Of a stretch of DNA of 64,000 bases, positions 1 to 11,484 are shown in pieces. The notes beneath the pieces were generated by a model, which was not told where the DNA came from, searched no databases, and saw only the letters and a program-made list of their open reading frames with translations. Numbering within the stretch: position 1 is the first letter of the stretch; every line of letters starts with the position of its first letter. A program made the position numbers and the translations under genes. The stretch covers positions 42,645,454 through 42,709,453 of the forward strand of contig NC_030389.2 in NCBI RefSeq assembly GCF_001625215.2. Reading direction: 5' to 3'. Origin of the DNA: Daucus carota subsp. sativus. Lineage: Eukaryota; Streptophyta; Magnoliopsida; Apiales; Apiaceae.

Positions 1-235
1 GAACAACAGAAAACATTACTTCATATTAGCTATCAGCCAAAAGGGCTTATTGCATAGAAAAGAGACTTAACCAGCTACATATGGAAACTCTTAGACACCC
101 ATGCACATTGGCAGTCATATACCTTACTAAAGACATATGGACTCAAATATGTTTGTGTCTGATCATCTTCTGCAGCAGCATGTTGGTGCAAGATCCAATT
201 GAAAGACCGGTATACAAGCTAGACGGAGATTTAAA

Positions 236-553
236 TTATATTTGATCAGGCCACAAGAAAGCTCCCATTGCAAACGCCCTTTTCTCATCAACATTCTTAG
301 CTTCAGACTTAAGGCCGTATTGTTGCAGAAGCAAGTCCACCCTCCACTCCTCCATTTTCTGGTAATCCGTCTTGCTGTAACGCGGATAATGAAGAGGCAT
401 TTGGAAGTTGGAAGCATCCATTCTGGTGCCCTCCAATTCATTACCATAAGAAATCTTCATGCTTTTGGTGGCCTGTTCTTTTGTAGTGCTGTAGTTAGGG
501 TACCCCAAGACAATGTTATAGGCAGAATGAAGAAGCCAGTTTAAAGCCATCAC
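236..553 (-). CDS. DUF7722-family small plant protein
   Basis: Single-exon reading frame of 105 residues on the minus strand, starting MMALNWLLHSAYN and ending GAFLWPDQI. The middle and C-terminus (MPLHYPRYSKTDYQKMEEW, then a DLLLQQYGL stretch and EKRAFAMGAFLWP) match from memory the conserved block of the plant DUF7722 family, whose members are short single-domain proteins of unknown function. The length fits the family. No signal peptide or membrane segment is evident. A TATA-like element lies about 90 bases upstream of the ATG. The two adjacent ATGs at the start are both usable. The function is unknown, and I infer only that this is an intact gene. Confidence 0.8.
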   Translation of the reverse strand: MMALNWLLHSAYNIVLGYPNYSTTKEQATKSMKISYGNELEGTRMDASNFQMPLHYPRYSKTDYQKMEEWRVDLLLQQYGLKSEAKNVDEKRAFAMGAFLWPDQI

Positions 554-637
554 TATAGCTACTTGTAATCTCTCTTGTCACTCTTTAACAAAGATCTCAG
601 TTGCTTCTATGTCTATGTATAATGCAGGTTTTAGCTC

Positions 638-647
638 ATATTTATAG
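638..647 (-). promoter_or_regulatory. TATA box of the DUF7722 gene
   Basis: Read on the minus strand this is CTATAAATAT, about 90 bases upstream of the DUF7722 start codon, a normal distance for a plant TATA box plus a short leader. Confidence 0.55.
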
Positions 648-694
648 GTAGAGAGACTAGGAAAAGACAAACTTGCATGCATTTACAATACAAG

Positions 695-1095
695 GAGCCT
701 GTTTGGCCTGCTTTTCGGTTTTAAGCTATTTTCGACTTTGATTGAGAAACACATGTTTGTCTAATAAGACAGAAATCAGCTTAAAGTTATAAATAAGTTA
801 GAAACTGAATTCAAACCAAAAATTAGTTTGAGGTATTTTTTGAATGAATTGAATTTTTAAGCATTTTTTTGATAAAGAGGTACTTTCCAATGAATTAATT
901 TTCTAAACTTTTTTTTGATAAAAATTACCTATGCGATATAAGTTACTCATAGATCATTTTTATTTTTATTATTATATTTTCAATAATACATAAATCATTA
1001 ATAAGTCATAATTATTCAAACAAATATTATAAACACCCAATTTAAATTCGTAATTTATAGATCACATTAAATCATAAACTCAGCCAAACGGATCA
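695..1095. mobile_element. MITE, GAGCCTGTTTGG family, copy 1
   Basis: About 400 bases of AT-rich DNA starting GAGCCTGTTTGGC and ending with the near-complement GCCAAACGGATCAC. Its interior resembles, in opposite orientation, the element at 12323-12679 (shared stretches such as AGTTTGAGGTA and TTTTTTGATAAA). No coding capacity. Probably a non-autonomous hAT-like element, but I could not define its target duplication. Confidence 0.55.
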
Positions 1096-2424
1096 CGTCC
1101 TAGTTCCACGTAAAAATTAGTATAACACTTGCAAGTAGCCAAATGAGTGGGGTCCTCTTTTTCCCATTCGAGATGTGTGTGGAAATTAGTATAATACTTG
1201 CAAAGAAAGATTATAATATAGGATTATAAATTGTGTACGACATTTCAAGAATTAATTCGATGATTGAGGGTGTGATTGTTACTTGTTTTAGTTCTTATCT
1301 TTTGTTGGGAGCCTAACATAGGCTCTCACAATACAGGTAGCAGTTGGATGTCACTTTCTTATAAATAAAAAATGAGCAATTTATTCAATACAACTCATTG
1401 CGTGGTATATATAAGATGTATCATGTCGATTTTATTTTATGGTAGCTAGTGCATAGATGTAAATTATTTGGTTCTCAATTATTTGATGAGCCTTGTTGTG
1501 CAAGTCTGCAAGATATCGACAGTATTCCAGAGATTTCAGTTTAGAGTTAATATTTGACGAGAATATTCTACATAGTTTTTGGTAGTTTGAATTAATATTA
1601 ATGATATATTTATGTATGGCATGTAAATGAATAGTATAGCAAATTGAAAGTATTAATTTTGAGATTAACTATACTATTAAAATAAAATATTCTTAATATC
1701 ATGATTTGTCATATAATATTTGTGAGTGGTGGAAAATTATAAAGTTACATAATTTAAAAGGACGAGCATATTAATATGTTTTTTGTATGAAATATATTCA
1801 AGAAAAGCAATAGCTATAAAATGAAATTACATATATGTATTATTCAATTAAAAGCACTTATTTGAATGGAATATCATCCAAAATTACACATAGAGGATAT
1901 GAAATGATTTTAGAAAGAATATTTTTTTTTTCTTGTTGAATATTCAAGATCCGAGCCCATATATTATCAATGAAAATTTGAGCCCATTAGTCTATCAAAT
2001 AAACTTAAGCCCATTAAACATTAGTCCAATACATACAATAACCTCTGCCATACCATTACAAGTTGGGTTGCCACTTGAGAGTTGACAATATCTACACAAA
2101 TTTCGAAAAGAAATAGAGAGAGGAGTTAAGAAGAGAGGTCCATGCCAACCTGCAAAAGTGAACCATATTTATATATGGACCACCACACTACTCGAGGTGC
2201 TATGCCCATAAACCCCTCAATCCCTTGTAAATTGGACGATCAATTTTAAATTTCCTGCATTCACTCCTCCGGGAAGAAAAGATCTTTGTGCAGTATAGTA
2301 AATATAATAGAATATTCTTTGGTATCAAACATTTTATTAAAATAGAAATATAAAAAAATCCATTTTTTGTGCATAATTAACAAAACCTTTTTTTAGAAAC
2401 AATTGATGATATTGAGGCCGTTGA
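1096..2424. other. AT-rich intergenic DNA
   Basis: Low-GC spacer with many short A/T runs and no open frame of note. I see no gene, RNA or complete transposon in it. Confidence 0.6.
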
Positions 2425-2823
2425 TACTCCCTCTGTCCCAATTTTACATGTCCTTTTTGAAAAAAATTGAGTATCTTAAAAAAAATTAATTGATTATTTT
2501 TTTTGTCCACAGGCACACTAACTAAAAAGTGGTCGTTAATATTCGTTTAAGAAAATTCATTTAAAACATTGTTTTAAAAAGAGGGAGGGATAAGTATTTT
2601 GGAACGAATATTTAATGTATATGTCCCAATTTATTTGTTTGTTTGATATTTTATGGTCAAATTGATCATAATAGTACTAAAATCTACATCTATTCTACTT
2701 TAAAAAGTATATTTTCGATTTTCAAGATCATATAATTAAGATAATTACTAATTATCAGTCAAAGTTTGGTCTATTTGTCCATAAAAAGTCAAACAACACA
2801 GGTAAATTGGGACGGAGGGAGTA
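2425..2823. mobile_element. Stowaway-like MITE
   Basis: About 400 bases bounded by TACTCCCTCTGTCCCAATTT and the inverse AAATTGGGACGGAGGGAGTA, with TA at both ends as expected for Tc1/mariner (Stowaway) MITEs. Non-coding. Confidence 0.8.
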
Positions 2824-2829
2824 GTAAAA

Positions 2830-3095
2830 TACTCCCTCCATCCCAATTTAGATGAGCTTTTTGCTCATTTCACACATATTAAAAAGTATTAAATGATTGT
2901 TCTTTTTTCCATCTCTACCCATATTTATTGTGTTGACTTTCTATAGTATTAGCTAAATTGTACATTGAAAATGATAAATAAGAAAGGACAAGAGTGAAAG
3001 ATTGTTGCTAAACGTGCATTGAAAACAGAGAGACTCAACTATTTTGGGATAAATTTTCTTTATAAAAGAGTTATCTAATTGGGATGGAGGGAGTA
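2830..3095. mobile_element. Stowaway-like MITE, second copy
   Basis: About 266 bases, starting TACTCCCTCCATCCCAATTT and ending in the inverse AATTGGGATGGAGGGAGTA. It lies six bases from the preceding element and shares its terminal motif, but the interior differs, so it is a separate insertion. Confidence 0.8.
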
Positions 3096-4855
3096 ATCTC
3101 TTACATAGATATATTATACATATATTATAAAATATGTGCAAATGTTATTATAACAAACTATTATATAAATCATAATTGTTTATTTTGAGTAATTTTGCAA
3201 AATGTGCATGGTTTTATTTAGTTGATAGTATTGTTGTATTAACTTAATTTTCAAATGATCTATTAATACTATAGTTTGGAATTTATTAAATAAATAAATA
3301 AAACAAGTTTAAATAAATATTAAATTAATAAATATATCTATTTATTTTATCACTCTCAACTTTCATTGTTATTTAGCTACACTGTTTAAATATACATGTA
3401 TGTTTTATTTGTTTGAAAACATGTTAGCATTGGTTTTATTATTTTATATACTAGTTTTATATAGACATAACTTATAAATATTGTCGTATAGGTCCCTAGC
3501 ATAGACCAGAAATATTAATAATATTAATATGGTGATTAATAATCACAGTCTTTGCAGTTATGCTGAATATAAAGAATGCTGCTACACCACAAATTTCAAA
3601 GTACAGTAAAAATGTATCAGCGTGCCTGATACAGCAGTGATTTATAAATGTAATTCTCAGATGAAAAGGGAAAATATTTGTATAAAAAGAAACAACATAG
3701 TAATTTCTTTATAAATGTTACTCTTACCTGATCACAAGCAACGATCAGATTTGACTCAAGACACTTTGACTTTCAATGAACTGTAACTATAACTCTGCGA
3801 GACTTTTAAGTTTCACTGAACCCTAACGATAACTGTATGCTTGCTGTAATAATAACAGAGAACAATTAATTTAGATATCAAATTTAATATATATTCTGCA
3901 TAAGTATTATGTTAGAATTAGTGATCGAGCTGCAACTCTTTGCATGTGTGATGTGTAGACATAGTTGAAAATGTGTACAAACGTAAGTTCAAATTCATAG
4001 AGTAAATGTTATATTAGATATAGGTGTGAGATATTTTTCTTTAAATGTATAAACAAATTATTGTTGGTTGTATATAAATTTTATGTTAAGATGATTATAT
4101 TATTTACAAGATAGATAATATTTTTTTAATCTTTTTGTAATGTTTTTGCTAAATACATAAATCTTTTTAGTTATATTTTTGTTTACAAAATACGTGTATT
4201 TAATATAAAACATGTAAGCATGAGGATTAACAAAGACTGCACAGTTCTATAACATGGAATTTAACTAATATCAATATTTTTTGGGTGAGTGAATTTATGG
4301 GGTTTTTTCATAACATACTCAGTTGGTTTGAAATATAGGTCCACTTACTTCTAAATCGTTTGACCGCTTAGTTAAAACTGTTATTATTAAAAAAAAAATT
4401 AAAATTATAATATTAATCATATATATTTATTCTAGAAAATGAAAATTATGAAAAAAAAATCCCAACTATACAATCAAAAGGACTTAAAGGAGTGTGTGTG
4501 TCAAAAATTCAAATGATCTATATTTTAAAATGGAGACGGAAAGAGTAATTAAGAACACATGACCCTAGGAATATTATGGGCAACCATGTCCACATCTCCA
4601 GGAGAACTAATCTCCACTTGTAAAACTTACTTTGGGAGAATAAATTTCCAGCTACAAGTAAGAACACTTGTTTTAAGCTGAGTTTAAATGTCCTAAGCTC
4701 ATATTTTCAGAAGAGTGCAGCATAAAATAAAGATAGCAGAAAAGATCTTCATGACACTTCATATTCAAATCCGGTAATGGTAAACGTATATTCTAGTTAG
4801 TGATGCCTCGAAGACCGGTATAGTTAGTTGTGATTTAATGCTTGTAATAACTGAG
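3096..4855. other. AT-rich intergenic DNA upstream of the TPD1-like gene
   Basis: No supportable gene. From about 4490 to 4850 the sequence is duplicated at about 7440-7705 (shared GGAATATTATGGGCAAC and AGAAGAGTGCAGCATAAAAT), marking the left part of the TPD1-like tandem duplication. Confidence 0.6.
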
Positions 4856-4860
4856 CCTGC

Positions 4861-4868
4861 TATAAATA
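4861..4868 (+). promoter_or_regulatory. TATA box and spliced leader of the TPD1-like gene
   Basis: TATAAATA, followed by CCCCCCAGACAACCC and a leader. A probable 5'-UTR intron runs from GTAAGTC at 4956 to TTGTAG ending at 5114, just before the start codon at 5125. This TATA segment is absent from the duplicate gene copy downstream. Confidence 0.6.
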
Positions 4869-5124
4869 CCCCCCAGACAACCCTACTTCCTTGGTAGATT
4901 CACTCTGCATCTTTTCAAAGATTTGGTTTCTCCTTTAAACATAAGCCGACCGTGTGTAAGTCATTCATTTTCCCTGCTCAAAACTACCCTCTCTCTGTTT
5001 ATTACACATGCACATGTACGTGCACACCAAGAATCTGCTTGAAACAACACAAAAAACATCTCTGTGTTACCCTTTTTGCTCATAAACTAACTAGTTTTGT
5101 TTCCTTAATTGTAGGCTACAGCAT

Positions 5125-6972
5125 ATGAAAATGGGCTTCAGTGTGAGAAGTGTGATTTGCATCTTCAGTTTATGTGTTGCATTTGCTTTGCTCTTTGGTA
5201 TTCTCTCGCCCTTCTCTATCTATTTTTTTTTTCATGACAAGCATGGCTTATAGTATCTGTTCTAAGAAGTTCTCGAGATGAGTTAGGGTTGAACCGAGCA
5301 CTGAGACGATAGAGGATAAATTCTTAACCTGAGTTGTCCAACCATGCTCTACTTCTCTTTTTATTAGGATGGGCAAGTCAAAAATCAAAAGGATTTTTTT
5401 TATCAGTTAAAATTATTTTTAAAAAAATTAAAATCTCAGGCTCCGGCTGTTTCGGAATCTTCACTCCACCGGTGCAAAACAAGTTCAATAAATATTGCTT
5501 GCTTCTTGTCGTTGTCTTTAGATCTATGGAATATGAATGTTTAGAGATTATATATGCATGTAGTACGTGTGCAGAATCTAGCCCTGTGTAGATTTGTGCC
5601 TCAACTTCTCTGCAGTTTTATCAGTCTTACTTAGTATTAAAAGCACACATTTTAGTACTATATCTTCATAGATAGATGCTTCAAAGATAACTGTTTTTCC
5701 GTCAGAAAATGAAAGCATGCATTTAATCATGTCATGTATATATAGTATTAATAGAGACACTGCATGCATGTATATACCACATGCATGCGTTCATGTCCAT
5801 GTATGACTTGTATATATAGTTGTATTTCATAATGACCAATTTTGATGTTTAAGATAAAAATATTTTATATCACAGAGTTTTTGTAGTGTGTCCATGAAAA
5901 GATACTGATAATTTTTTGAATTTGAATGGAAAAGTTTTGATTGGTGAAGATTTTTATACGTACGTATGCTCCTATTGAATTGGCACTTACAAAGAAATAA
6001 CCATGTTTGTGATACTGCAGTTGGTGACAGCAGTACTGGTGGAGGCATTCATGAGCTGAGGATTAAGAGTTTCAAAGTTAATCAAGCGACATCCATTCCC
6101 AGCAGAAAATTACTGACCGTAGCTGGTACGTTATTTCCCATAATCCTATTAATTACTGTAATTGATTACTATGCTACCACTTTTAGTTCATTTCACATCA
6201 TACTTTTGTTCAAACTACATGCATGACTCATTTTTAAAGATCAGCACATATAATAGATCTATATTTGACAGGCACAAATGATTATGGTGATGGTTCCATT
6301 GGAGGCTCGGATGGAAATGGAATACCAGGATCAGACGGGTCTAATGGCTCCGATGGGAATGGAATACCGGGGTCAGATGGGTCTAATGGCCCCGATGGAA
6401 ACGGAATACCAGGATCAGATGGGTCTACTGGCTCCGATGGGAATGGAATACCAGGATCAGATGGATCAACCGTCCCTGGTGGGAATGGAATACCAGGGTC
6501 AGATGGGTCTAATGGCCCCGATGGAAACGGAATACCAGGATCAGATGGGTCTACCGGCCCTGGTGGGAATGGAATCCCAGGATCAGACGGGTCTGATGGC
6601 TCAGGCTCTGGTGGTTGGGGAGGGTTTGGTGGACCAGATGGATCCGTAAACCGAATCGGTGCAGCATGCTCAAAGAGGAGCATAGATGTATTTCAAGGCC
6701 AAACAGCCCCCATGCCCAACGGAATTCCCACCTACACAGTCGAAGTCCAGAACATCTGTGTCTCCGGAAAGTGCACCATAGCCAACATCCACCTCAACTG
6801 TGGCTGGTTCAGCTCAGCAAGGCTGATCAATCCAAGCGTTTTTCGACGTCTCACGTACAATGACTGCCTTGTTAATAACGGACAGCCCCTTGGTCCTGGC
6901 CAAACCATTACCTTTTCATATGCAAATACTTATGCCTACCCTATGGCCGTCTCTTCCGTGGCTTGCTTCTGA
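5125..6972 (+). CDS. TPD1-like secreted protein with collagen-like repeats
   Basis: Three exons: 5125-5197, 6021-6125 and 6272-6972, all with GT-AG introns and continuous frame, giving 292 residues. Residues 1-25 form a basic start plus hydrophobic core (VICIFSLCVAFALLF), a likely signal peptide. A spacer follows, then seven 14-residue Gly/Asp/Ser repeats (about residues 72-169). The C-terminus, from about residue 188, matches TAPETUM DETERMINANT1: CSK start, GQTAPMPNGIPTYTVEV, CVSG, CGWFSSARLINPSVFRRL and a final CF, with paired cysteines. In Arabidopsis, TPD1 is the secreted ligand of the EMS1 receptor kinase in anther cell fate; related TDL proteins have other roles. The repeat insert is not part of the TPD1 proteins I know. 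A receptor-ligand role is inferred from the domain only. Confidence 0.85.
6310..6603 (+). repeat. Seven 42-bp in-frame tandem repeats
   Basis: Seven units of exactly 42 bases encode variants of DGNGIPGSDGSNGP. The positions that vary are mostly the last four and the first residue (D or G). Unit length and frame are strictly kept, and synonymous changes differ between units, suggesting selection on the peptide rather than very recent slippage only. The antisense strand is open and proline-rich, a shadow of the repeat. Confidence 0.95.
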
Positions 6973-8286
6973 TGCAAGTAACAACCCTAGTATAATATAG
7001 TGCTTAAAGCACGTAGTTGGCATGTAGGTGTGTGTGTTCAATCTTTGTAGTTGTAGTTGTGTTTGTATGATCGGACTGAGTATCATGTGTGATCAGTGTT
7101 CTACTTAACAAGTTCTAGTTGTGTTTGGTTGTAGCATTTGCCCAGCTATTACTCCTTTGTAACAAAATCAAACCTTTGAGAATCCGAAATATTCGGTTTG
7201 GACGGTTTGGATCGGCTGGTTCAGACCGGTTTTGGATAATTATGCTCATACCTAAACCGAGACTAGTGAAAGAAAAAAAAAATGGCTTGTTCTCCTCCTC
7301 TCTTTCTTCATTCAATATGACGACGCCCCTTCTTGTCTACACTGTTTATTCTTCATCCATTGCTTTCCCAAAAATTTAGCTAAAGAAGACCGAAAATTTT
7401 TCTAATTTAATGATTCTTGTGTGGTTGAATTTATCCCTGTTTTCCTAGAACATTTGACCCAAGGAATATTATGGGCAACTATGCATGTCTTCATTTCCTG
7501 GAGATTTAATCAGCCTCGCAAAACTTATTTTGAGAGAATAAATTTCTAGCTCCAAGTAAGAACCCTTGTTTTAAGCTGAGTTTAAATGTCCTAAACTCAT
7601 ATTTTCAGAAGAGTGCAGCATAAAATAAAGATAGCAGAAAAGATCTTTCATGACACTTCATATTAAACGTATATTCTAGTTAATTGTGATTTAATGCTTG
7701 TAATAACTGAAATCAAAACTATCTTCTCTCTGTCTTTTGACGGTTTTTCTAGTGCACACGGTAACGATTTTTATATTGAGAGGATTTTGATCGGTGATAT
7801 CATCAAAGTGGTTGTTGGTGTGTGTTCTGGACATACTAGGAAATCCGTTTTTTAATTTATCAGAAAGAAATATGCAGTTTACATATATACACATGCACAC
7901 CAAGAATCTACTTGAAATAACAAAAAAAACATCTCTATGTTACCCTTTTTGCTCTAAGTAATTTTGTTTCCTTAATTGCAGGCTACAGCATATGAAAATG
8001 GGCTTCAGTGTGAGAAGTACTGTGATTTGCATCTTTAGTTTATGTGTTGCATCGGCTTTGCTCTCTGGTACTCTCTCGCCCCTTCCCTATTAACTTCTCT
8101 TTTTATTTGTATCGGCAAGTCAAAAATCAAAAGGGAATTTTTAAGTCATTTTTATAGTCATAAAAAATTTAAAATCTCAGGCTCCGGCTGTTTCGAAATC
8201 TTCATTCCACCGGTGCAAAACAAGTTTAATAGATATTGCTTCTTGTTGTTGTCCTTAAATCTACGGAATCTGAATGTTAGAGATTA

Positions 8287-9463
8287 CGTGCGTGTTTGGA
8301 AACATGACTTCTCGCAAATAGATGATTCATTTGTGTAAAAAGATAAAACAATAAATCTTGACGTACATCCTAATTCACTATTAACTCACCCCATTTTCTC
8401 ACTGTATTGCAAATTCGATGCTGTATTTTTCCTGAATTTTGATAACTTCGTATTTTTAGTGTCAACCAAATTTTCACTTTGAACTTCATCTAAAAAAATT
8501 CTCTTATAAAATTTTGACTTTACAAAATATTTATCGACAGTTATATAATTATATTTTAGTATATAATATATAATTTAAGTAAAATCATATTTTGTCTTTC
8601 ATGATTAGATATTAAATTTATCTTGTATCGTGTGTCAAAAATTATTTTCAAAATTTAATAATAGAAAAATATATGTACACTTTTATTAATAAAAAAAATC
8701 TGATAAAGTAATTACTTAAATAGTAAAAGAAGGAAATCATGGAGCTATGCTAATTATGTGTTTATTCCCCTGTACAACTATGTTGTGAAGAATATCATCT
8801 TAATTATTGTATATTTTAATTAGATGTTATATATCATATTTTTATATGAGATGATAAATTTATTGTGTTTTAGTTATTTTCCTTCTTTTAATATTTAATT
8901 AATTTATTTATAAGATTTTTTATTAATAAAAACGTACATATATTTTTCTAGTTAAATAATACTAAATTTAAAATTAATTTTCGACACATGATACAAGATA
9001 AATTTATTATTTAATCATGAAAGACAAAATATAATTTTATATAAGTATATATTATATACTGAAATATGATCATATTATGGTCGATAAATATTTTGTAAAG
9101 TCAAAATTTTATAAGTAATATTTTTTAGATGAAGTTGAAAGTGAAAATTTGGCTGAAACGAAAATAAGGAGTCATTAAGATACAGGAAAAAAAGATGGCA
9201 GAGTGTGAAACAAGTGAGAAAGTGGGTCATGTGTTTACCCTAAAAACCAGGTAGTGAGTTAGTAGTGAATTAGTATGTACGCCAAGATTTATTGAAAGAT
9301 AAAAACACTTATAAAAAGTTTAGAAAGCTAACTTTTATTTATGATTTCTATTTCTTTCACAAAGTTAAGTCTTGATTTACTTCTCATTTTTTTTTTTCCA
9401 TTTCTTTACTTTAAACAAGAAGCACTTTTTTTTTAAGTTTACGATTTACCCAAACAGCCCCGA
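8287..9463. mobile_element. Long-armed inverted-repeat (foldback-type) element
   Basis: The first TPD1-like copy is contiguous here (about 5545-5575), so this is an insertion. The arms, about 8300-8710 and 8900-9460, are near-complements over several hundred bases; for example GTCTTTCATGATTA on the left meets TAATCATGAAAGAC on the right. The right end is CCAAACAGCCCCG and the left starts CGTGTTTGG. No transposase is visible. The target duplication is not clear. Confidence 0.75.
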
Positions 9464-9628
9464 TATACGTATGCAGAATATTCTAGCCTCGTGTATACTT
9501 GTGCGTTCAACATCCCTGCAGTCTTACTTGGTATTAATAGCACATATTTCAGTACTATATCTTCGTAGATAGATGCTTCAAAGATACAGTAACTTTTTTT
9601 CCGTGAGAAACGAAAGCATGCATTTAAT

Positions 9629-9810
9629 CAGGGGCGGGTCTAGGAAGAGGCACAAGGGACACGTGCTCTCCCTAAAAAAAATTTTATATTCTTTCACCAT
9701 TCTAAATTTTACAAAATATTAGAAGTGCCCCCCAAAATTCGAAAATGTATAGTTGTTTTCCGAAAATTTGCTAGGTGCCCCCTAAAATTTTGTGTCTAGA
9801 TCCGCCCCGG
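9629..9810. mobile_element. hAT MITE with 8-bp target duplication
   Basis: The 182-base element starts CAGGGGCGGGTCTAGG and ends in the inverse TCTAGATCCGCCCCGG. It is flanked by CATTTAAT at 9621-9628 and 9811-9818, an 8-bp duplication typical of hAT elements. The first TPD1-like copy has the unoccupied site (GCATGCATTTAATCATGTCA). It belongs with the element at 31479-31647. Confidence 0.85.
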
Positions 9811-10468
9811 CATTTAATCATGTCATATATACATATTTGAAATAGAGAGACACTGCATGCAGGCCATCTGGCCATGTATATACCACATGCATGCTAACGG
9901 TTTTGATGGGAATGGAATACCAGGATCAGAGGGGTCTACCAGCCCTGGTGGAAACGGAATACCCGGATCAGATAGGTCTAACAGCACGGATGGGAATGGA
10001 ATACCAAAATCAGACGGGTCTACTGACTCCGATGGGAATGGAATACCTGCAGGATCAAAAGACTCTACCGACTCTAGCGGGAATGGAATACCAGGATCAG
10101 ATGGGTCTGATGGACCCGATGGATCTACCGTGTCAATAAATCGAATTGGTCCAGCCGCAGGATGCTCAAAGAGTAGCATAACTATACTTCAAGGCCAAAC
10201 AGCCCCCATGCCCAACGGAATTCCCACCTACACAGCTCAAGTGCATAACATCTGTGTCTCCGGAAATTGCAACATAGGAAACATTCACCTCAGCTGTGGC
10301 TGGTTCAGCACGGCAAGGACGATTAATCCAAGTGTTTTTCGCCGTCTCGCGTACGATGATTGCCTTGTTAATGACGGAAAGCCTCTTCGTCCTGGCCAAA
10401 CCATTATCTTTTCATATGCAAATACTTTTTCTTACCCTATGGCAGTGAAATCTGTGACTTGCTTCTGA

Positions 10469-11115
10469 TGCAAGTAAGGAACAACCCTAGTGTTCTACTT
10501 AACAAGTCCTAGTTGTTTTTTGGTTGTAGCATTTGTCCTATATTTGTCCTTACTATTTACTGCTTAGAGCAAAAACGATGGAAATATTCCGTCATAAGTT
10601 TTGAACTTGCGACAGATTTTAGGCTTAATTTCCGTCATACATATCCTGTTTTGTTGTAGCGTGACTTGAAATGATGAGATCCAAAATTATCATAATATGT
10701 AGAATGTTTTGTATTTATATTTTTGTAAAGTCAAATTTTAAAAATAAAAATAATTCGCTCAAGCTAAAAAATTTAACTTTTCATATTCTGATTATCAATA
10801 AACATATAACTTATTTACACAAAGAATGCTAATAATTTCTGACCAGCCAAACTGGCACAAAGTGTGCTAACTTCTGATAAATTTATTATAAAAAGTTCAT
10901 TAAAAAAAATCTTATTTTTTTAGTAGTTCATCATTCAGTTATAATCAAAATTATAGTTTGTAGTTAAAAATTTGAACATTAAACATCTAAAACTGAAATT
11001 TGAATACTTTGATGAACTACTAGAAAATTTGAATTTAGAAAATTTGAATCCTCGGAACCGAGGTAGACACTACAATAATTTTAATTATATATTTCTCAGA
11101 AACTACAGCATATCT
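10469..11115. other. Intergenic DNA with a CACTA-like end and a short inverted repeat
   Basis: TTTTGTTGTAGCG near 10650 resembles the inverse of the CACTACAACAAAA terminus of CACTA elements, preceded by typical GACGGAAAT-like motifs, but no partner end was found. A perfect 13-bp inverted repeat, TAGTAGTTCATCA, lies at 10921-10933 and 11010-11022. No gene seen. Confidence 0.4.
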
Positions 11116-11189
11116 GTCTGGGTGGTGTAGTTGGTTATCACGTTAGTCTCACACACTAAAGGTCCCCGGTTCGAACCCGGGCTCAGACA
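11116..11189 (+). tRNA. tRNA-Val (CAC anticodon)
   Basis: A 74-base cloverleaf. The acceptor stem GTCTGGG pairs with CTCAGAC plus discriminator A. The A box is TGGTGTAGTTGG and the B box GGTTCGAACC. The anticodon stem GTTAGT/ACTAAA-side encloses the loop CTCACAC, giving anticodon CAC, which reads GUG valine codons. There is no intron. A T-rich stretch (CTCTTTTTG) just downstream can end Pol III transcription. Confidence 0.95.
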
Positions 11190-11484
11190 TTTACTCTTTT
11201 TGCAATGATTTTGGATAACACTGATTGCATTTTACCTGAGGCCTAGTAGTACTATTTTAACTCCTTTTGATTTTTAAATCTCCATTGATATGACTTTGGT
11301 ACTAGCAGATGATTCTCTACAATTATTTAGTGAAGGCAAAGTCACAAAGGCACAACTTGTCTATCACATCAGGGAGTGGGCATAGTAGTACTCCATGAAC
11401 TATCTATACCAGGAAAAAAATGTGATTAAAAAGTTGTTCATTTTTTTTACTTCCTGTGAATTGCCATATGTTGACTACAGTGAT

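Larger units (their letters stand above)
7992..10468 (+). pseudogene. Degenerate tandem copy of the TPD1-like gene
   Basis: Exon 1 (7992-8067) keeps the ATG, signal peptide (VICIFSLCVASALL) and donor. The last exon keeps five repeat units (9905-10117) and a full TPD1 domain ending SVTCF at 10468. Compared with the first copy, the segment holding exon 2, intron 2 and the start of exon 3 is missing: the match jumps from the CCACATGCATGC motif straight into the repeats near 9905. The TATA and leader segment is also gone, and intron 1 gained two transposons (8287-9463 and 9629-9810). An acceptor-like CCAG at 9920-9923 would restore frame with exon 1, so a shortened product is not impossible. The TPD1 domain itself is well preserved, which suggests recent loss. 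Confidence 0.7.

Noticed and set aside
6278-6649. Alternative-frame repeat protein within the TPD1-like exon 3
   Set aside because: Same cause: repeat units divisible by three keep extra frames open. The TPD1 frame has the conserved domain.
6282-6683. 133-codon proline-rich frame antisense to the TPD1-like repeats
   Set aside because: It is a mirror of the 42-bp repeat whose period is a multiple of three, which keeps the other strand open. No independent start or promoter signs.
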